Assembly (NCBI GenBank): GCA_902835305.1
Contig: CADFMD010000006.1
Span: forward strand, 1-64,000
DNA from: Coriobacteriaceae bacterium
Lineage (GTDB): Bacteria; Actinomycetota; Coriobacteriia; Coriobacteriales; Coriobacteriaceae
DNA: 64,000 bases
Direction of reading: 5' to 3'
The notes under the pieces were generated by a model. It saw nothing but the letters and a program-made list of their open reading frames with translations, ran no database searches and had not been told where the DNA came from. The position numbers were made by a program, and so were the translations under genes. The number at the start of each line of letters is the position of its first letter. Position 1 is the first letter of the stretch. Of this stretch, positions 25,292-32,954 are shown in pieces.

Positions 25292-25903
25292 ATGGACACC
25301 AGCAAACCGCGTTTTGATCGCCGCATCGTTCGCAGCCGCAATGCCATCCTTTCCGCTTTCGAGCGCCTGCTCATGGAAAAGCCGCTGGCAGACATTACGG
25401 TGAGTGCCATCGCGCGCGAGGCCAATGTCGACCGCAAGACCTTCTACGTGCACTTTGGTACGGTTGATGGCTTGCTCGATGCCATTGCCGTCGATGTGGT
25501 GGAGATGATTGTCGACTCGGTCGAGAAAACGCTTGCTTCCATGGACGGTGACACCAACGAGCGCGCCCTGGGCGCGGCGGCGACCTTCTTTAAAACCGTT
25601 AACGAGGCGCTGTGCAACAACCTGGTGCTCAATCGTCAGCTGATCGAGAACATTCCGCTCGATGATTTTATGGCTCGTCTTCGTGCGCCGCTCGAGCACG
25701 AGATTGCCGAGCGCGATCTGCTGCCCCAAGGTCTCAAGGACGAGATGTTCGACTACTATCTGGCGTTTTTGCTGTCGGGTATTATCGGAATCTATCGCAC
25801 ATGGGCGCTGTCTGACTGCTCGGTTCCTATCGAGCGCGTCTCGGAGGTCGCCAACGACCTGACTCTCAATGGCCTGTCGAGTCTGGAATCTCGCTTGGAT
25901 TAG
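25292..25903 (+). CDS. TetR/AcrR-family transcriptional regulator
   Basis: A 203-residue regulator with an N-terminal helix-turn-helix (ITVSAIAREANVDRKTFYVHFG, about 38-60, written here as family evidence) and an all-helical ligand-binding C-terminus. The ligand and targets are unknown; the upstream flippase-like gene is one possible target. ATG 25292 was chosen because the conserved N-terminus begins there. An IS3 remnant begins within a few bases of its stop codon, so the region downstream has been rearranged. Confidence 0.87.
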   Translation: MDTSKPRFDRRIVRSRNAILSAFERLLMEKPLADITVSAIAREANVDRKTFYVHFGTVDGLLDAIAVDVVEMIVDSVEKTLASMDGDTNERALGAAATFFKTVNEALCNNLVLNRQLIENIPLDDFMARLRAPLEHEIAERDLLPQGLKDEMFDYYLAFLLSGIIGIYRTWALSDCSVPIERVSEVANDLTLNGLSSLESRLD

Positions 25904-25904
25904 G

Positions 25905-26143
25905 CGCAGGCTTGAGTTCACGAGGCGCTTGTCGGGGTGCAGCCCGATCGACCAGGCGACGAGCATCCCGCCGAAGCAGTCGATGACCGGGCTCAGGTAG
26001 ACCTTCTCGCCGCCCGGGAGCCTGAACTCGGCGATGTCGGTGAGCCACAGCAGGTTGGGCTCGTCGGCGTGGAAATTCCTGTTTACGAGGTTCTCCGGCG
26101 CCTTGTAGACCTCGCCGGCGTAGGAGCTGTAGCCTGAGGATCC
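25905..26143 (-). pseudogene. IS3-family transposase remnant (integrase core fragment)
   Basis: On the minus strand, about 78 codons encode a rve-type core: NRNFHADEPNLLWLTDIAEF, then KVYLSPVIDCFGGMLVAWSIG and PDKRLVNSSL. The WLTDI and VIDCF aspartates match the first two catalytic acids of the DDE core. Both ends are lost: a TAA immediately precedes it, and the frame runs into the tetR end. It marks the left border of the cobalamin island. The 257-base gap holds nothing else. Confidence 0.8.
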
Positions 26144-26160
26144 TTAAAAGAAAGTCCAGT

Positions 26161-27477
26161 TTATCCTTTCCACCCCAATTGGGAATCCTCCGATGCGCCT
26201 TCGCACGCTCGCATGACCTCGATACCGTGCGAGCGTGCGAACTCGACGAGCTCTGCGTTGCGGGCGTTTATGGTGCCGAAGGCGGCGGGACACACGATAA
26301 GGCGCGCGCAGTGGACGAGGAGCTCTTTGGCGCGGGCTATGGTTCTATCCCCGATCGGCTCGAAGGCGCGCTCGGTCACGCATTCCGCCGCCAGGTCGCG
26401 CGCGAGCTCGCAGTCGATGTCCCCTTCGTGCAGAACGCCCGTGTAGAACGCCTTGCCCTGCCGGATGAGCTGGCGAAACACAGCCGACCCCGTACCTGCG
26501 CCGGCGATGACGAACGTGTGCGCATCGCCGTGCGGGCGTCCAATTTCCACGCTGCCGAAGCGCTCGTTGAAGGTGCCATGTTGAAGGCCGTAGAGCTCGC
26601 CAATCGTCTCGCGCGTGAATATGTCCTCGGGTGCGCCGGCGCGGAAGACCCGGCCGTCCTTCACGCAAATCACCTTGTCAGCGCTTTTCTGCGCGAGCTC
26701 GAGTTCGTGGATGGACATGATGACAGCCACATTCCGCGATTTCGCAAGGTGGCGAAGTATTCGCAGCAGGTCGATCTGGTAGCGGATATCGAGATACGAC
26801 GTGGGCTCGTCGAGCACGAGCACACGCGGATCCTGCGCGATGGCGCGTGCGAGCATGACGCGCTGGCGTTGCCCGTCGCTTATCTGCATGAAGTCGCGCT
26901 CGGCGAGCTCTTCCACACGTGCGGTTTTCATGGCCTCGTCGACCCGACTATGGTCGTCGGGCGAGAGTGTGCCCATTCGCCCGGTGTAGGGGTGCCTTCC
27001 CGCCTCTACGACATCGCGGCAGGTGAGGAGCTCGGTCCGGGGGCGATCTGTCAGCATAACGGCAAGGTTCCTTGCAAACTCCGCCGTCTTCCATCGGGAA
27101 ATCTCCCGCCCGTCGAGCTCGACCGCGCCGGCAAGCGGTGCCAGATGGCGTGTGATGGTTTTTAAGATGGTCGACTTGCCCGAGCCGTTCGGCCCGATGA
27201 GCGCCACGACGTCGCCCGCGCGAACCTCCAGATCGACGCCTCCGACTACGACCTTCTTGTCGTAGCCCGCCGACAGGTCGCTTATGTGGAAAAGCGGCGC
27301 TCCGTCAGCCTGCGTTTCGACCGTAGTTTCGAGGTTCGGCTCCGCTCGGAGGAGGCGTTCCGCGCGCAGTTCCGCACGAGCCGAAAGTGCCTTCTGGCGC
27401 TTTCGTGCGAGCTCAGGACTGTCTAAGCATGGAATGTCCCCTCCGAGCGTTTTGGGCCGCGGCACGAATTCCCCCAT
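26161..27477 (-). CDS. Cobalamin/metal-chelate ABC transporter ATPase with C-terminal extra domain (BtuD-like)
   Basis: The 438-residue product has an ABC domain from about residue 62 (Walker A ALIGPNGSGKST, signature ISDGQRQRVMLARAIAQ, Walker B VLVLDEPTSYLD). A roughly 130-residue C-terminal domain follows, with FVIAGAGTGSAVFRQLI and ARLIVCPAAFGTIN, resembling a Rossmann-like extension seen on some cobalamin transport ATPases. The first 60 residues are unusual: they are encoded by a hairpin repeat element (27365-27427) and are unlikely to be part of the ATPase fold. ATG 27477 directly follows the permease stop codon. It ends the riboswitch-led uptake arm. Confidence 0.88.
   Translation of the reverse strand: MGEFVPRPKTLGGDIPCLDSPELARKRQKALSARAELRAERLLRAEPNLETTVETQADGAPLFHISDLSAGYDKKVVVGGVDLEVRAGDVVALIGPNGSGKSTILKTITRHLAPLAGAVELDGREISRWKTAEFARNLAVMLTDRPRTELLTCRDVVEAGRHPYTGRMGTLSPDDHSRVDEAMKTARVEELAERDFMQISDGQRQRVMLARAIAQDPRVLVLDEPTSYLDIRYQIDLLRILRHLAKSRNVAVIMSIHELELAQKSADKVICVKDGRVFRAGAPEDIFTRETIGELYGLQHGTFNERFGSVEIGRPHGDAHTFVIAGAGTGSAVFRQLIRQGKAFYTGVLHEGDIDCELARDLAAECVTERAFEPIGDRTIARAKELLVHCARLIVCPAAFGTINARNAELVEFARSHGIEVMRACEGASEDSQLGWKG
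27365..27427. repeat. GAGCC-bulge hairpin element, copy B, lying inside the BtuD-like coding sequence
   Basis: The core is GTTCCGCACGAGCC, stem GAAAGTGCC / GGCGCTTTC (one G-T pair) with a TTCT loop, GTGCG, then AGCTCAGGACTGTC. Flanking sequence CGCTCGGAGG...GTTCC and GGAATGTCCCCTCCGAGCG pairs imperfectly as an outer stem (about 27338-27450). The element is read through in frame on the minus strand, encoding about 20 residues (LDSPELARKRQKALSARAEL). Confidence 0.78.
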
Positions 27478-28518
27478 CTACCTCACCCGCTTCTTCAACA
27501 TGAGCGCGATAACCACCGGAGCGCCGAAGATGGCGGTGACGGCGCTGATGGAAAGCTCGACGGGAGAGAACAGCGTGCGCGCGATCAAATCGCAGCCCGC
27601 GCAGAAGATGGCGCCTCCCAAGAAGCACGCAGGAATCACGCGGATGGGCTTCGACGACTTTAGCGCCGACTTCACGAGATGCGGAACCGCGATGCCTACG
27701 AACGACACCGGACCAGCGAACGCGGTCACGCAGGCGGAGAGCATGCTCGCTAGAAGGACGAGCACCACGCGGAAGCGTTCGACGTTCACGCCGACGCTTT
27801 TCGCGTAGGCTTCTCCCAGCTGGAAGGCGGAAAGGGGCTTCGATATCGCGAATACGCATGCGCTCACGGTGATCACCACGACCGCGATGACCGCGATGTC
27901 GTCCCAGCTCGAACCCGAGAAGCTACCCAAAGACCAGTTGTGCAGGTTCACGATGGACTGGTCGTCGGCGAAGGCGATGAGGAAGTTCGTCGCCGCCGAG
28001 CAGATGTATCCCACCATGACGCCCGCCACGATGAGCATGGCCATGGAACTTATGCGCCGTGCGATGAGGAGCACGAAGCCGATGGTGATAAGCGAGCCCA
28101 GAAACGCTGCGGCCACCATGGCCGGCGAGGACATGGCCTGGTTCGCGCCTAGAAGTACGATCATCGTAAGCGCGACGACGAACTTTGCGCCCGAGGAGAC
28201 GCCCAAGATGAACGGGTCGGCGATGGGGTTGTTGAAAAACGTCTGCAGCAGGAACCCGGAAAGCGAAAGTGCCCCGCCGAGAAGCACGGCTGAAAGCACG
28301 CGCGGCAGGCGAATCTCCCAGATGACCTGGCTTTCCATGGAATTGGCCGCGCCGCCCGAAAGGATGCCGGGGATGTGGTCTGCGGGCACGAGCACGCTCC
28401 CGATGCACAGGTTGGCCCCGACGAGCACGATGAGGGCAACAGCGAGCAGCGCCGTCACGACGCGACACCGCGCGGCGCGCCCCGATTCGTCGTATGCCAT
28501 GGAAAGCCGGCTTCTCAT
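27478..28518 (-). CDS. Cobalamin/metal-chelate ABC transporter permease (BtuC/FecCD family)
   Basis: A 346-residue membrane protein with about nine to ten helices and the FecCD signatures IWEIRLPRVLSAVLLGGALSLSG, NPIADPFILGVSSGA and GPVSFVGIAVPHLVK. It forms the pore for a corrinoid or similar chelate with the adjacent BtuD-like ATPase. It starts four bases after the binding-protein stop and abuts the ATPase start, so the three are one operon. ATG 28500 is an alternative start. Confidence 0.9.
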   Translation of the reverse strand: MRSRLSMAYDESGRAARCRVVTALLAVALIVLVGANLCIGSVLVPADHIPGILSGGAANSMESQVIWEIRLPRVLSAVLLGGALSLSGFLLQTFFNNPIADPFILGVSSGAKFVVALTMIVLLGANQAMSSPAMVAAAFLGSLITIGFVLLIARRISSMAMLIVAGVMVGYICSAATNFLIAFADDQSIVNLHNWSLGSFSGSSWDDIAVIAVVVITVSACVFAISKPLSAFQLGEAYAKSVGVNVERFRVVLVLLASMLSACVTAFAGPVSFVGIAVPHLVKSALKSSKPIRVIPACFLGGAIFCAGCDLIARTLFSPVELSISAVTAIFGAPVVIALMLKKRVR

Positions 28519-28522
28519 GGCG

Positions 28523-30094
28523 CTAACCGAGCTTCCTCAGATAATGGAAGTCGCTCGCGTCATCGCCGGTGAACGCCCCGTGCAGCTCGTCGATAATGTC
28601 GGCGGTAGAAGTCATCTGCTGGTACATGTCGGCGCTTGTGACCCAGACGTTGCCGTTCTTCACGGCTTTGAACTGCGACAATAGCGCGTTTTTGCCTACG
28701 AAGTCGTTCAAGGTGGCAACCGATTCGTCGATGGTGCCGTTGTAGACGATGATGTCGGCATCCTTCGCCGTCGCGTAGAAGCGCTCCATTTCGAGCGTTA
28801 CTGACGAACCTGACGTCGACGCCGTCTGCGCGTCATCGAGCGCATAACTGCCGCCTGCAAGCTCGATCATCTGCGCCACGTAGTCGCCCGCCCGCCGCGT
28901 GACGGCGGCCCCGTTCGAGTTAATGTAGAAATACGCCACGGTTTTACCTGACGACGCGAGCCCCGACGTTTGCTCGACGCGGGCCTTCTGCTCGTTGAAC
29001 AGGTGCGCGGCCTCGTCTTCCTTGTCGAACAGGACGCCGAAAAGCTTAATCCACTCGACGCGCCCGAGTGCTTCGGGCTCGCTCGACGACTGTTCGGTGA
29101 GCACGACGAGCCCGAGCTTCTGCAGCTTTTCCTTCACATCGGGCGTGTGGTTGATCATGGTGTTCTCGATGGCGAGCGTGCAGCCCGAGGCCGATATTCG
29201 CTCGTAGTCGGGCGCGCTGTACTTGCCGCCGTAGGCGATCGCCCCACTTTCGAGCGCGCTTTTGAAGCCTGCGACCGAGCAATCGTCGGCCTTCGTGCCC
29301 GACATGATGATATTGTCGTTCGCATCGAGCGCGTCGACCAGGCACATCGTCGCCGACGACACGAGGTACACCTTGTCGGCGGGGCGCCTTATGACCGCGA
29401 TGTCGGAGCTCAACCCATCAGGTACCTTCGCATCTTGCGGCACCACGAGGAAACGTTCTCCATTCGAAACGCAGATAAGCCGCAGACCGCCTTCGAACTC
29501 GTCGACAGTGAAGTGCTCGGCGTATTCAAGCTGAAGCGCCCCCGTCGGCTCCCAGCCACAGCCCAAATCGGCGTTGTGGAAGTCGGCCGCGGCGCTTGAA
29601 GCCGTTCCCGCAGGGGAGCCGCCGCTTGCATCGTCGCCCGATTTCTCCTTCATGGTGGATGAGTCGAAGTGGATCGTGTAGTCGATGGTGTGCGGCGTCG
29701 ACATGGCGACGGTCTCGGCCGACACGGCGATGTCCTCGTCGAGCGTGACGGGTATCTCGAACGTGGAGTTGCCGCCGTCGTTTACGGGCGCGTAGTCCAC
29801 GCCGTCGACGGTCATCTTGTCGTAGTTCGAACTCGACCAGGTGATGGTCGCGGTGTAGGTGTCGCCATCCTTCACAATTGTGGTGGGTGAGGCGATGCTT
29901 GCGCGCCCTGACCCGCCGGAAAGCGAGACATTCACAGTGTATTCCTGAGAGCCCGCCGTGCCACCGGTCGCGTTCGGGCTCGCACTGCACCCCGCGAAGG
30001 GAAGCGCGAGCAGGGCGACGAGAACGCAGGCGATCGCGCGCGCCGCGATGCTGCGGCGCTTCCTGTTTTCCCCCTTGGGAAGAATCGACCGCAT
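28523..30094 (-). CDS. BtuF-like substrate-binding lipoprotein with an N-terminal immunoglobulin-like domain
   Basis: A 523-residue lipoprotein: basic N-terminus, hydrophobic stretch and lipobox LPFAGC near residue 36. Residues about 50-150 form a beta-rich domain (TATITWSSSNYDKMTVDG, NSTFEIPVTLDED) similar to the separate lipoprotein encoded next to it. Residues about 215-515 are a type III periplasmic-binding fold (Peripla_BP_2) with DIAVIRRPADKVYLVSS and KAVKNGNVWVTSADMYQ. Cobalamin is the likely ligand because of the riboswitch and island context, though heme or iron chelates are possible for this layout. Confidence 0.83.
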   Translation of the reverse strand: MRSILPKGENRKRRSIAARAIACVLVALLALPFAGCSASPNATGGTAGSQEYTVNVSLSGGSGRASIASPTTIVKDGDTYTATITWSSSNYDKMTVDGVDYAPVNDGGNSTFEIPVTLDEDIAVSAETVAMSTPHTIDYTIHFDSSTMKEKSGDDASGGSPAGTASSAAADFHNADLGCGWEPTGALQLEYAEHFTVDEFEGGLRLICVSNGERFLVVPQDAKVPDGLSSDIAVIRRPADKVYLVSSATMCLVDALDANDNIIMSGTKADDCSVAGFKSALESGAIAYGGKYSAPDYERISASGCTLAIENTMINHTPDVKEKLQKLGLVVLTEQSSSEPEALGRVEWIKLFGVLFDKEDEAAHLFNEQKARVEQTSGLASSGKTVAYFYINSNGAAVTRRAGDYVAQMIELAGGSYALDDAQTASTSGSSVTLEMERFYATAKDADIIVYNGTIDESVATLNDFVGKNALLSQFKAVKNGNVWVTSADMYQQMTSTADIIDELHGAFTGDDASDFHYLRKLG

Positions 30095-30098
30095 GGCG

Positions 30099-30632
30099 TT
30101 ACTTCAGTGCGTCGGCGCGCAGATCGACGCCGGCGGATTCGAACACGAGCGTGCGGTCGTACCACTGCTCTTTTCTAATACTCCACGCGGCACAGGCGGT
30201 GTCCTCGTCGAGCGCATCAACGGGCACGTCGTAGGTGTACTTGCCTTCCCCGTTTTCCACATAGGGGATGAAGTCTGCCTCGCTCGCGGCGGCAGCCTCG
30301 TCGCCCGTGCCCATGAAGAGCTTGCCGTAGCCCGTGCCGGAAAGCGTCATCACGCAGTGCATGGAGCCGTTTTCCACGATGAGCTGGGCGTCCACAATCC
30401 TGAACATGTTCGAGCTGGAATCTACGGTGATCGGATAGGTGCCGTCGGCTACCTTGTCGGCGGTGATGGGGGCAGCGCTTGCGCCCTCGGTCGCATCGGC
30501 CGCCTGCTCGGTCTTTTCCTGGGAATCGGTATTGCTTGCCTTTGCGCTGTCGCTTGAATTTCCGGCGCAGCCGGCGAGCGAGAACGCGAGAAGCGCCGCC
30601 GACAGGGCGAAGACGAGGGTTTTCTTCAACAT
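30099..30632 (-). CDS. Small lipoprotein sharing the BtuF N-terminal domain
   Basis: A 177-residue lipoprotein with lipobox FSLAGC (residues about 17-22), an Asp/Ser/Ala-rich linker, and one beta-rich domain. The pattern LIVENG...VMTLSGTGYGKLFMG followed by YDVPVDALDED parallels VKDG...ATITWSSSNYDKMTV and FEIPVTLDED in the adjacent binding protein, so the two domains look homologous. I do not know its biochemical role; an accessory ligand-capture protein at the cell surface is an inference. ATG 30632 was chosen for the signal peptide and AAGGA site. It lies four bases upstream of the BtuF-like gene. Confidence 0.75.
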   Translation of the reverse strand: MLKKTLVFALSAALLAFSLAGCAGNSSDSAKASNTDSQEKTEQAADATEGASAAPITADKVADGTYPITVDSSSNMFRIVDAQLIVENGSMHCVMTLSGTGYGKLFMGTGDEAAAASEADFIPYVENGEGKYTYDVPVDALDEDTACAAWSIRKEQWYDRTLVFESAGVDLRADALK

Positions 30633-30776
30633 GGAGGGATTCCTTTCAATCGCTTCTACAGCCCGCGCCGTGCGGTGGGCGGGCGGGATGCGAATGCAAC
30701 GGGCATGCGCCGTCGGTCGGGGAAGGCGCATGCCCGTTGCACGGGGACGCGACCGGCGCTCCCGTGCGCGGCGAGT

Positions 30777-31703
30777 TTACAGCTTGGCGATGGCGTCGTC
30801 CACGTGCGAGACGTAGATGTCGTCGACCGCGGCGTTCTGTCCCAGACCCTGGAGCAGGCACGTCACTTCGAAGCCGGCGGCCACGAACTTCGCAGCCCAG
30901 CTGTCGGGGTCGGTCTCGTCTGCCATGTCGTTGTTCGCGTGGTCGCCCGCGACCACCATGAACGGCGCGAGCACGGCCTTCTTGTACCCTGCGGCGCTCG
31001 CAGCGGCGATAACATCCTCGCAGGTCGGTTCAGCCTCGACGGTGCCGACGAAGAACTGCGTCAAGCCCTCGTTCTTGAACACTTCCTGCATCTTGGCATA
31101 GTCGGCGTTGGAATCGGCTTCGGTGCCGTGGCCCATGAGGCACAGCGCCGTCTCGCCGTCGTCGAAGGACGCCATGTTCTCCTTAATGGCTGCGGCCACC
31201 TTTTTGTAGTCGTCGTCGGAGGTGAGCAGCGGGTCGCCGAGCGAGATCTTGTCGAACTTGTCGGCGTACTTGTCGAGCTCGTCTTTCACGTCGGCGTATT
31301 CCAGGCCAGCCATGAGATGCGTCGGCTGCACGACGATTTCCTTCACGCCGTCTTCCACGCAGCGGTCAAGCGCCTCGGTCATGTTGTCGATCGTGATGCC
31401 GTCGCGCTTCTTCAGCTTGTCGATGATGATCTGCGCGGTGAAGGCGCGGCGGATGTCGTAGTCCTGCCAGTACTTCTCGCGGATAGCGTCTTCGATGGCG
31501 CCGATGGTGATGTGGCGCGAGTCGTTGTAGCTCGTGCCGAAGCTCGTGACGAGGATGACCGGCTTCGCGGCCTTCTCCTTTTCACTAGATTTCTCGGAAC
31601 TCGCGGAGGTGTTGGAGCAGCCCGCGAGCGCGACTCCGGCGAGCGCGACGGCTCCGGTTGCTGCGGCGCCCATGAAGCCGCGGCGTGACATCTGGTCGGA
31701 CAT
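30777..31703 (-). CDS. cbiK: Sirohydrochlorin cobaltochelatase CbiK, with a Tat/lipoprotein export signal
   Basis: Inserts Co2+ into sirohydrochlorin. The 308 residues match the CbiK family, and all three active-site residues are visible: His in LCLMGHGTEAD, Glu in VGTVEAEPTCED, and His in VVAGDHANND. The N-terminus has a twin-arginine motif (SRRGFMGAAA), a hydrophobic stretch and a lipobox (LAGCS), so the protein is predicted to be exported and lipid-anchored; enterobacterial CbiK is cytoplasmic, while Desulfovibrio has a periplasmic form. ATG 31703 follows AGGAAAGG. First gene after the cobalamin riboswitch. Confidence 0.9.
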   Translation of the reverse strand: MSDQMSRRGFMGAAATGAVALAGVALAGCSNTSASSEKSSEKEKAAKPVILVTSFGTSYNDSRHITIGAIEDAIREKYWQDYDIRRAFTAQIIIDKLKKRDGITIDNMTEALDRCVEDGVKEIVVQPTHLMAGLEYADVKDELDKYADKFDKISLGDPLLTSDDDYKKVAAAIKENMASFDDGETALCLMGHGTEADSNADYAKMQEVFKNEGLTQFFVGTVEAEPTCEDVIAAASAAGYKKAVLAPFMVVAGDHANNDMADETDPDSWAAKFVAAGFEVTCLLQGLGQNAAVDDIYVSHVDDAIAKL

Positions 31704-31765
31704 GGTTTTTCCTTTCCTCGGTTTGCCGGTCCCCCGGCGACAGTTGCTTGTCGGCACAAGCGAAA

Positions 31766-31795
31766 GAAAAGCGCACCCCTCGGGGTTCACAAGGA
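31766..31795 (-). terminator. Probable expression-platform terminator of the cobalamin riboswitch
   Basis: On the minus strand, GAACCCCGAGGGGTGC forms a short GC hairpin followed by GCTTTTCTTTC, between the aptamer and cbiK. Confidence 0.5.
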
Positions 31796-31819
31796 GCTAA
31801 CGCCACGGCGATGCCGTGA

Positions 31820-31985
31820 GGAAAAGGCGAAGCAGTCTGGCTTGGGGCGCGAGGCGGTTCGCCCGCGCGTCCTATACAGTAATGTCCCTTGCCCAGGATT
31901 CCCACCTGGTTCCCTCCGCAAGCCAGCGCGGGCTGTGCAGGCGCCGCGCCGGTCATTTCCTTTTATCCGATTGTCATATGCTCGT
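31820..31985 (-). promoter_or_regulatory. Cobalamin riboswitch upstream of cbiK and the uptake genes
   Basis: On the minus strand the aptamer core reads GAGGGAACCAGGTGGGAATCC, continuing to CTGG (31915-31893), then the B12-box-like GGGACATTACTGT (31888-31876) and the late conserved AGCCAGACTGCTT (about 31842-31830). These match the class consensus in order and spacing. It sits about 120 bases before cbiK. The opposite strand, leading to cbiF, lacks a B12 box. The 458-base gap 31704-32161 holds the riboswitch, its terminator and the + strand leader. Confidence 0.85.
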
Positions 31986-32161
31986 TGCCGAAACTTTTAC
32001 TATGATAGTGGGCACTTGTGAACGTGTCAAAGCCAGCGCGGGCGGCATTGCGCCTCCTGCCTGCGTATTTGCGCCGATTGCTGCCGCAGGCGCCGTGTTT
32101 TGCCCGCTGCGCGAATGGCGGCGTAAACGGTTGCGATGAGAAACGGGAAGGGAAGGCTCGG

Positions 32162-32953
32162 ATGATTCATATCGTTGGCGCAGGCTCGGGCGCCGCCGAC
32201 CTTATCACGCTGCGCGGGGCGCGCCTTCTGCGCGCGGCCGACGTAGTCGTTTGGGCGGGAAGCCTTGTGAATCCCGAGCTGCTCGCCGAGTGCAAGGAAT
32301 CCTGCGTCGTCTACGACAGCGCGCACATGACCTTGGAGGAAGTGCTCGACGTGATGTGCGCGGCAGATGCGCGGGGCGAGGAAGTGGTGCGCCTGCACAC
32401 GGGCGACCCGTGCCTGTACGGCGCCATCCAGGAGCAGATGGACGCGCTCGACGCGCGCGGCGTGGACTACGAGGTGGTGCCCGGCGTGTCGAGCTTTTGC
32501 GGTGCCGCGGCGGCGCTTCGCCAGGAATACACGCTGCCGGGAATCAGCCAGTCGGTCGTGATCACGCGGCTTTCCGGACGTACCCCCATGCCCGCGGGCG
32601 AGGGCATGCGCACCATGGCGGAAAGCGGCTCGACTATGGTCATCTTCCTGAGCTCGGGTATGCTCGCCGAGCTTTCCGCCGAGCTTTTGGCCGCGGGCCG
32701 CAGCTCCGACGAGCCGGCGGCGCTCGTGTACAAGGCGACCTGGCCTGAGGAGCGCGTGGTGCGATGCACAGTGGGCACGCTCGCCGATGCGGGCGCGCGA
32801 GAGGGCATCGACCGCACGGCGCTCGTGGTGGTGGGCCGCGTGCTCGGAGCTCGCGGCGGGCTTGCGCACAACGGCGCGCAAGCGGAGTCGTACGAGCGCA
32901 GCAAGCTTTACGACCCTTCGTTTGCCACAGGGTATCGGAAGGCGAGCAGCTAG
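32162..32953 (+). CDS. cbiF: Cobalt-precorrin-4 C11-methyltransferase
   Basis: SAM-dependent methylation of cobalt-precorrin-4 at C-11. The 263 residues open with MIHIVGAGSGAADLITLRGA, the tetrapyrrole methylase glycine loop, followed by HTGDPCLYGAI and the PGVSSFCGAAAAL segment. The start was set at ATG 32162; the upstream extension has no family similarity. First gene of the + strand biosynthetic run, 460 bases from divergent cbiK. cbiD follows after one base. Confidence 0.93.
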   Translation: MIHIVGAGSGAADLITLRGARLLRAADVVVWAGSLVNPELLAECKESCVVYDSAHMTLEEVLDVMCAADARGEEVVRLHTGDPCLYGAIQEQMDALDARGVDYEVVPGVSSFCGAAAALRQEYTLPGISQSVVITRLSGRTPMPAGEGMRTMAESGSTMVIFLSSGMLAELSAELLAAGRSSDEPAALVYKATWPEERVVRCTVGTLADAGAREGIDRTALVVVGRVLGARGGLAHNGAQAESYERSKLYDPSFATGYRKASS

Positions 32954-32954
32954 C

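Noticed and set aside
31990..32161. A second cobalamin riboswitch on the plus strand before cbiF
   Set aside because: The conserved B12 box and aptamer core are absent on that strand; only the minus-strand aptamer is supported.
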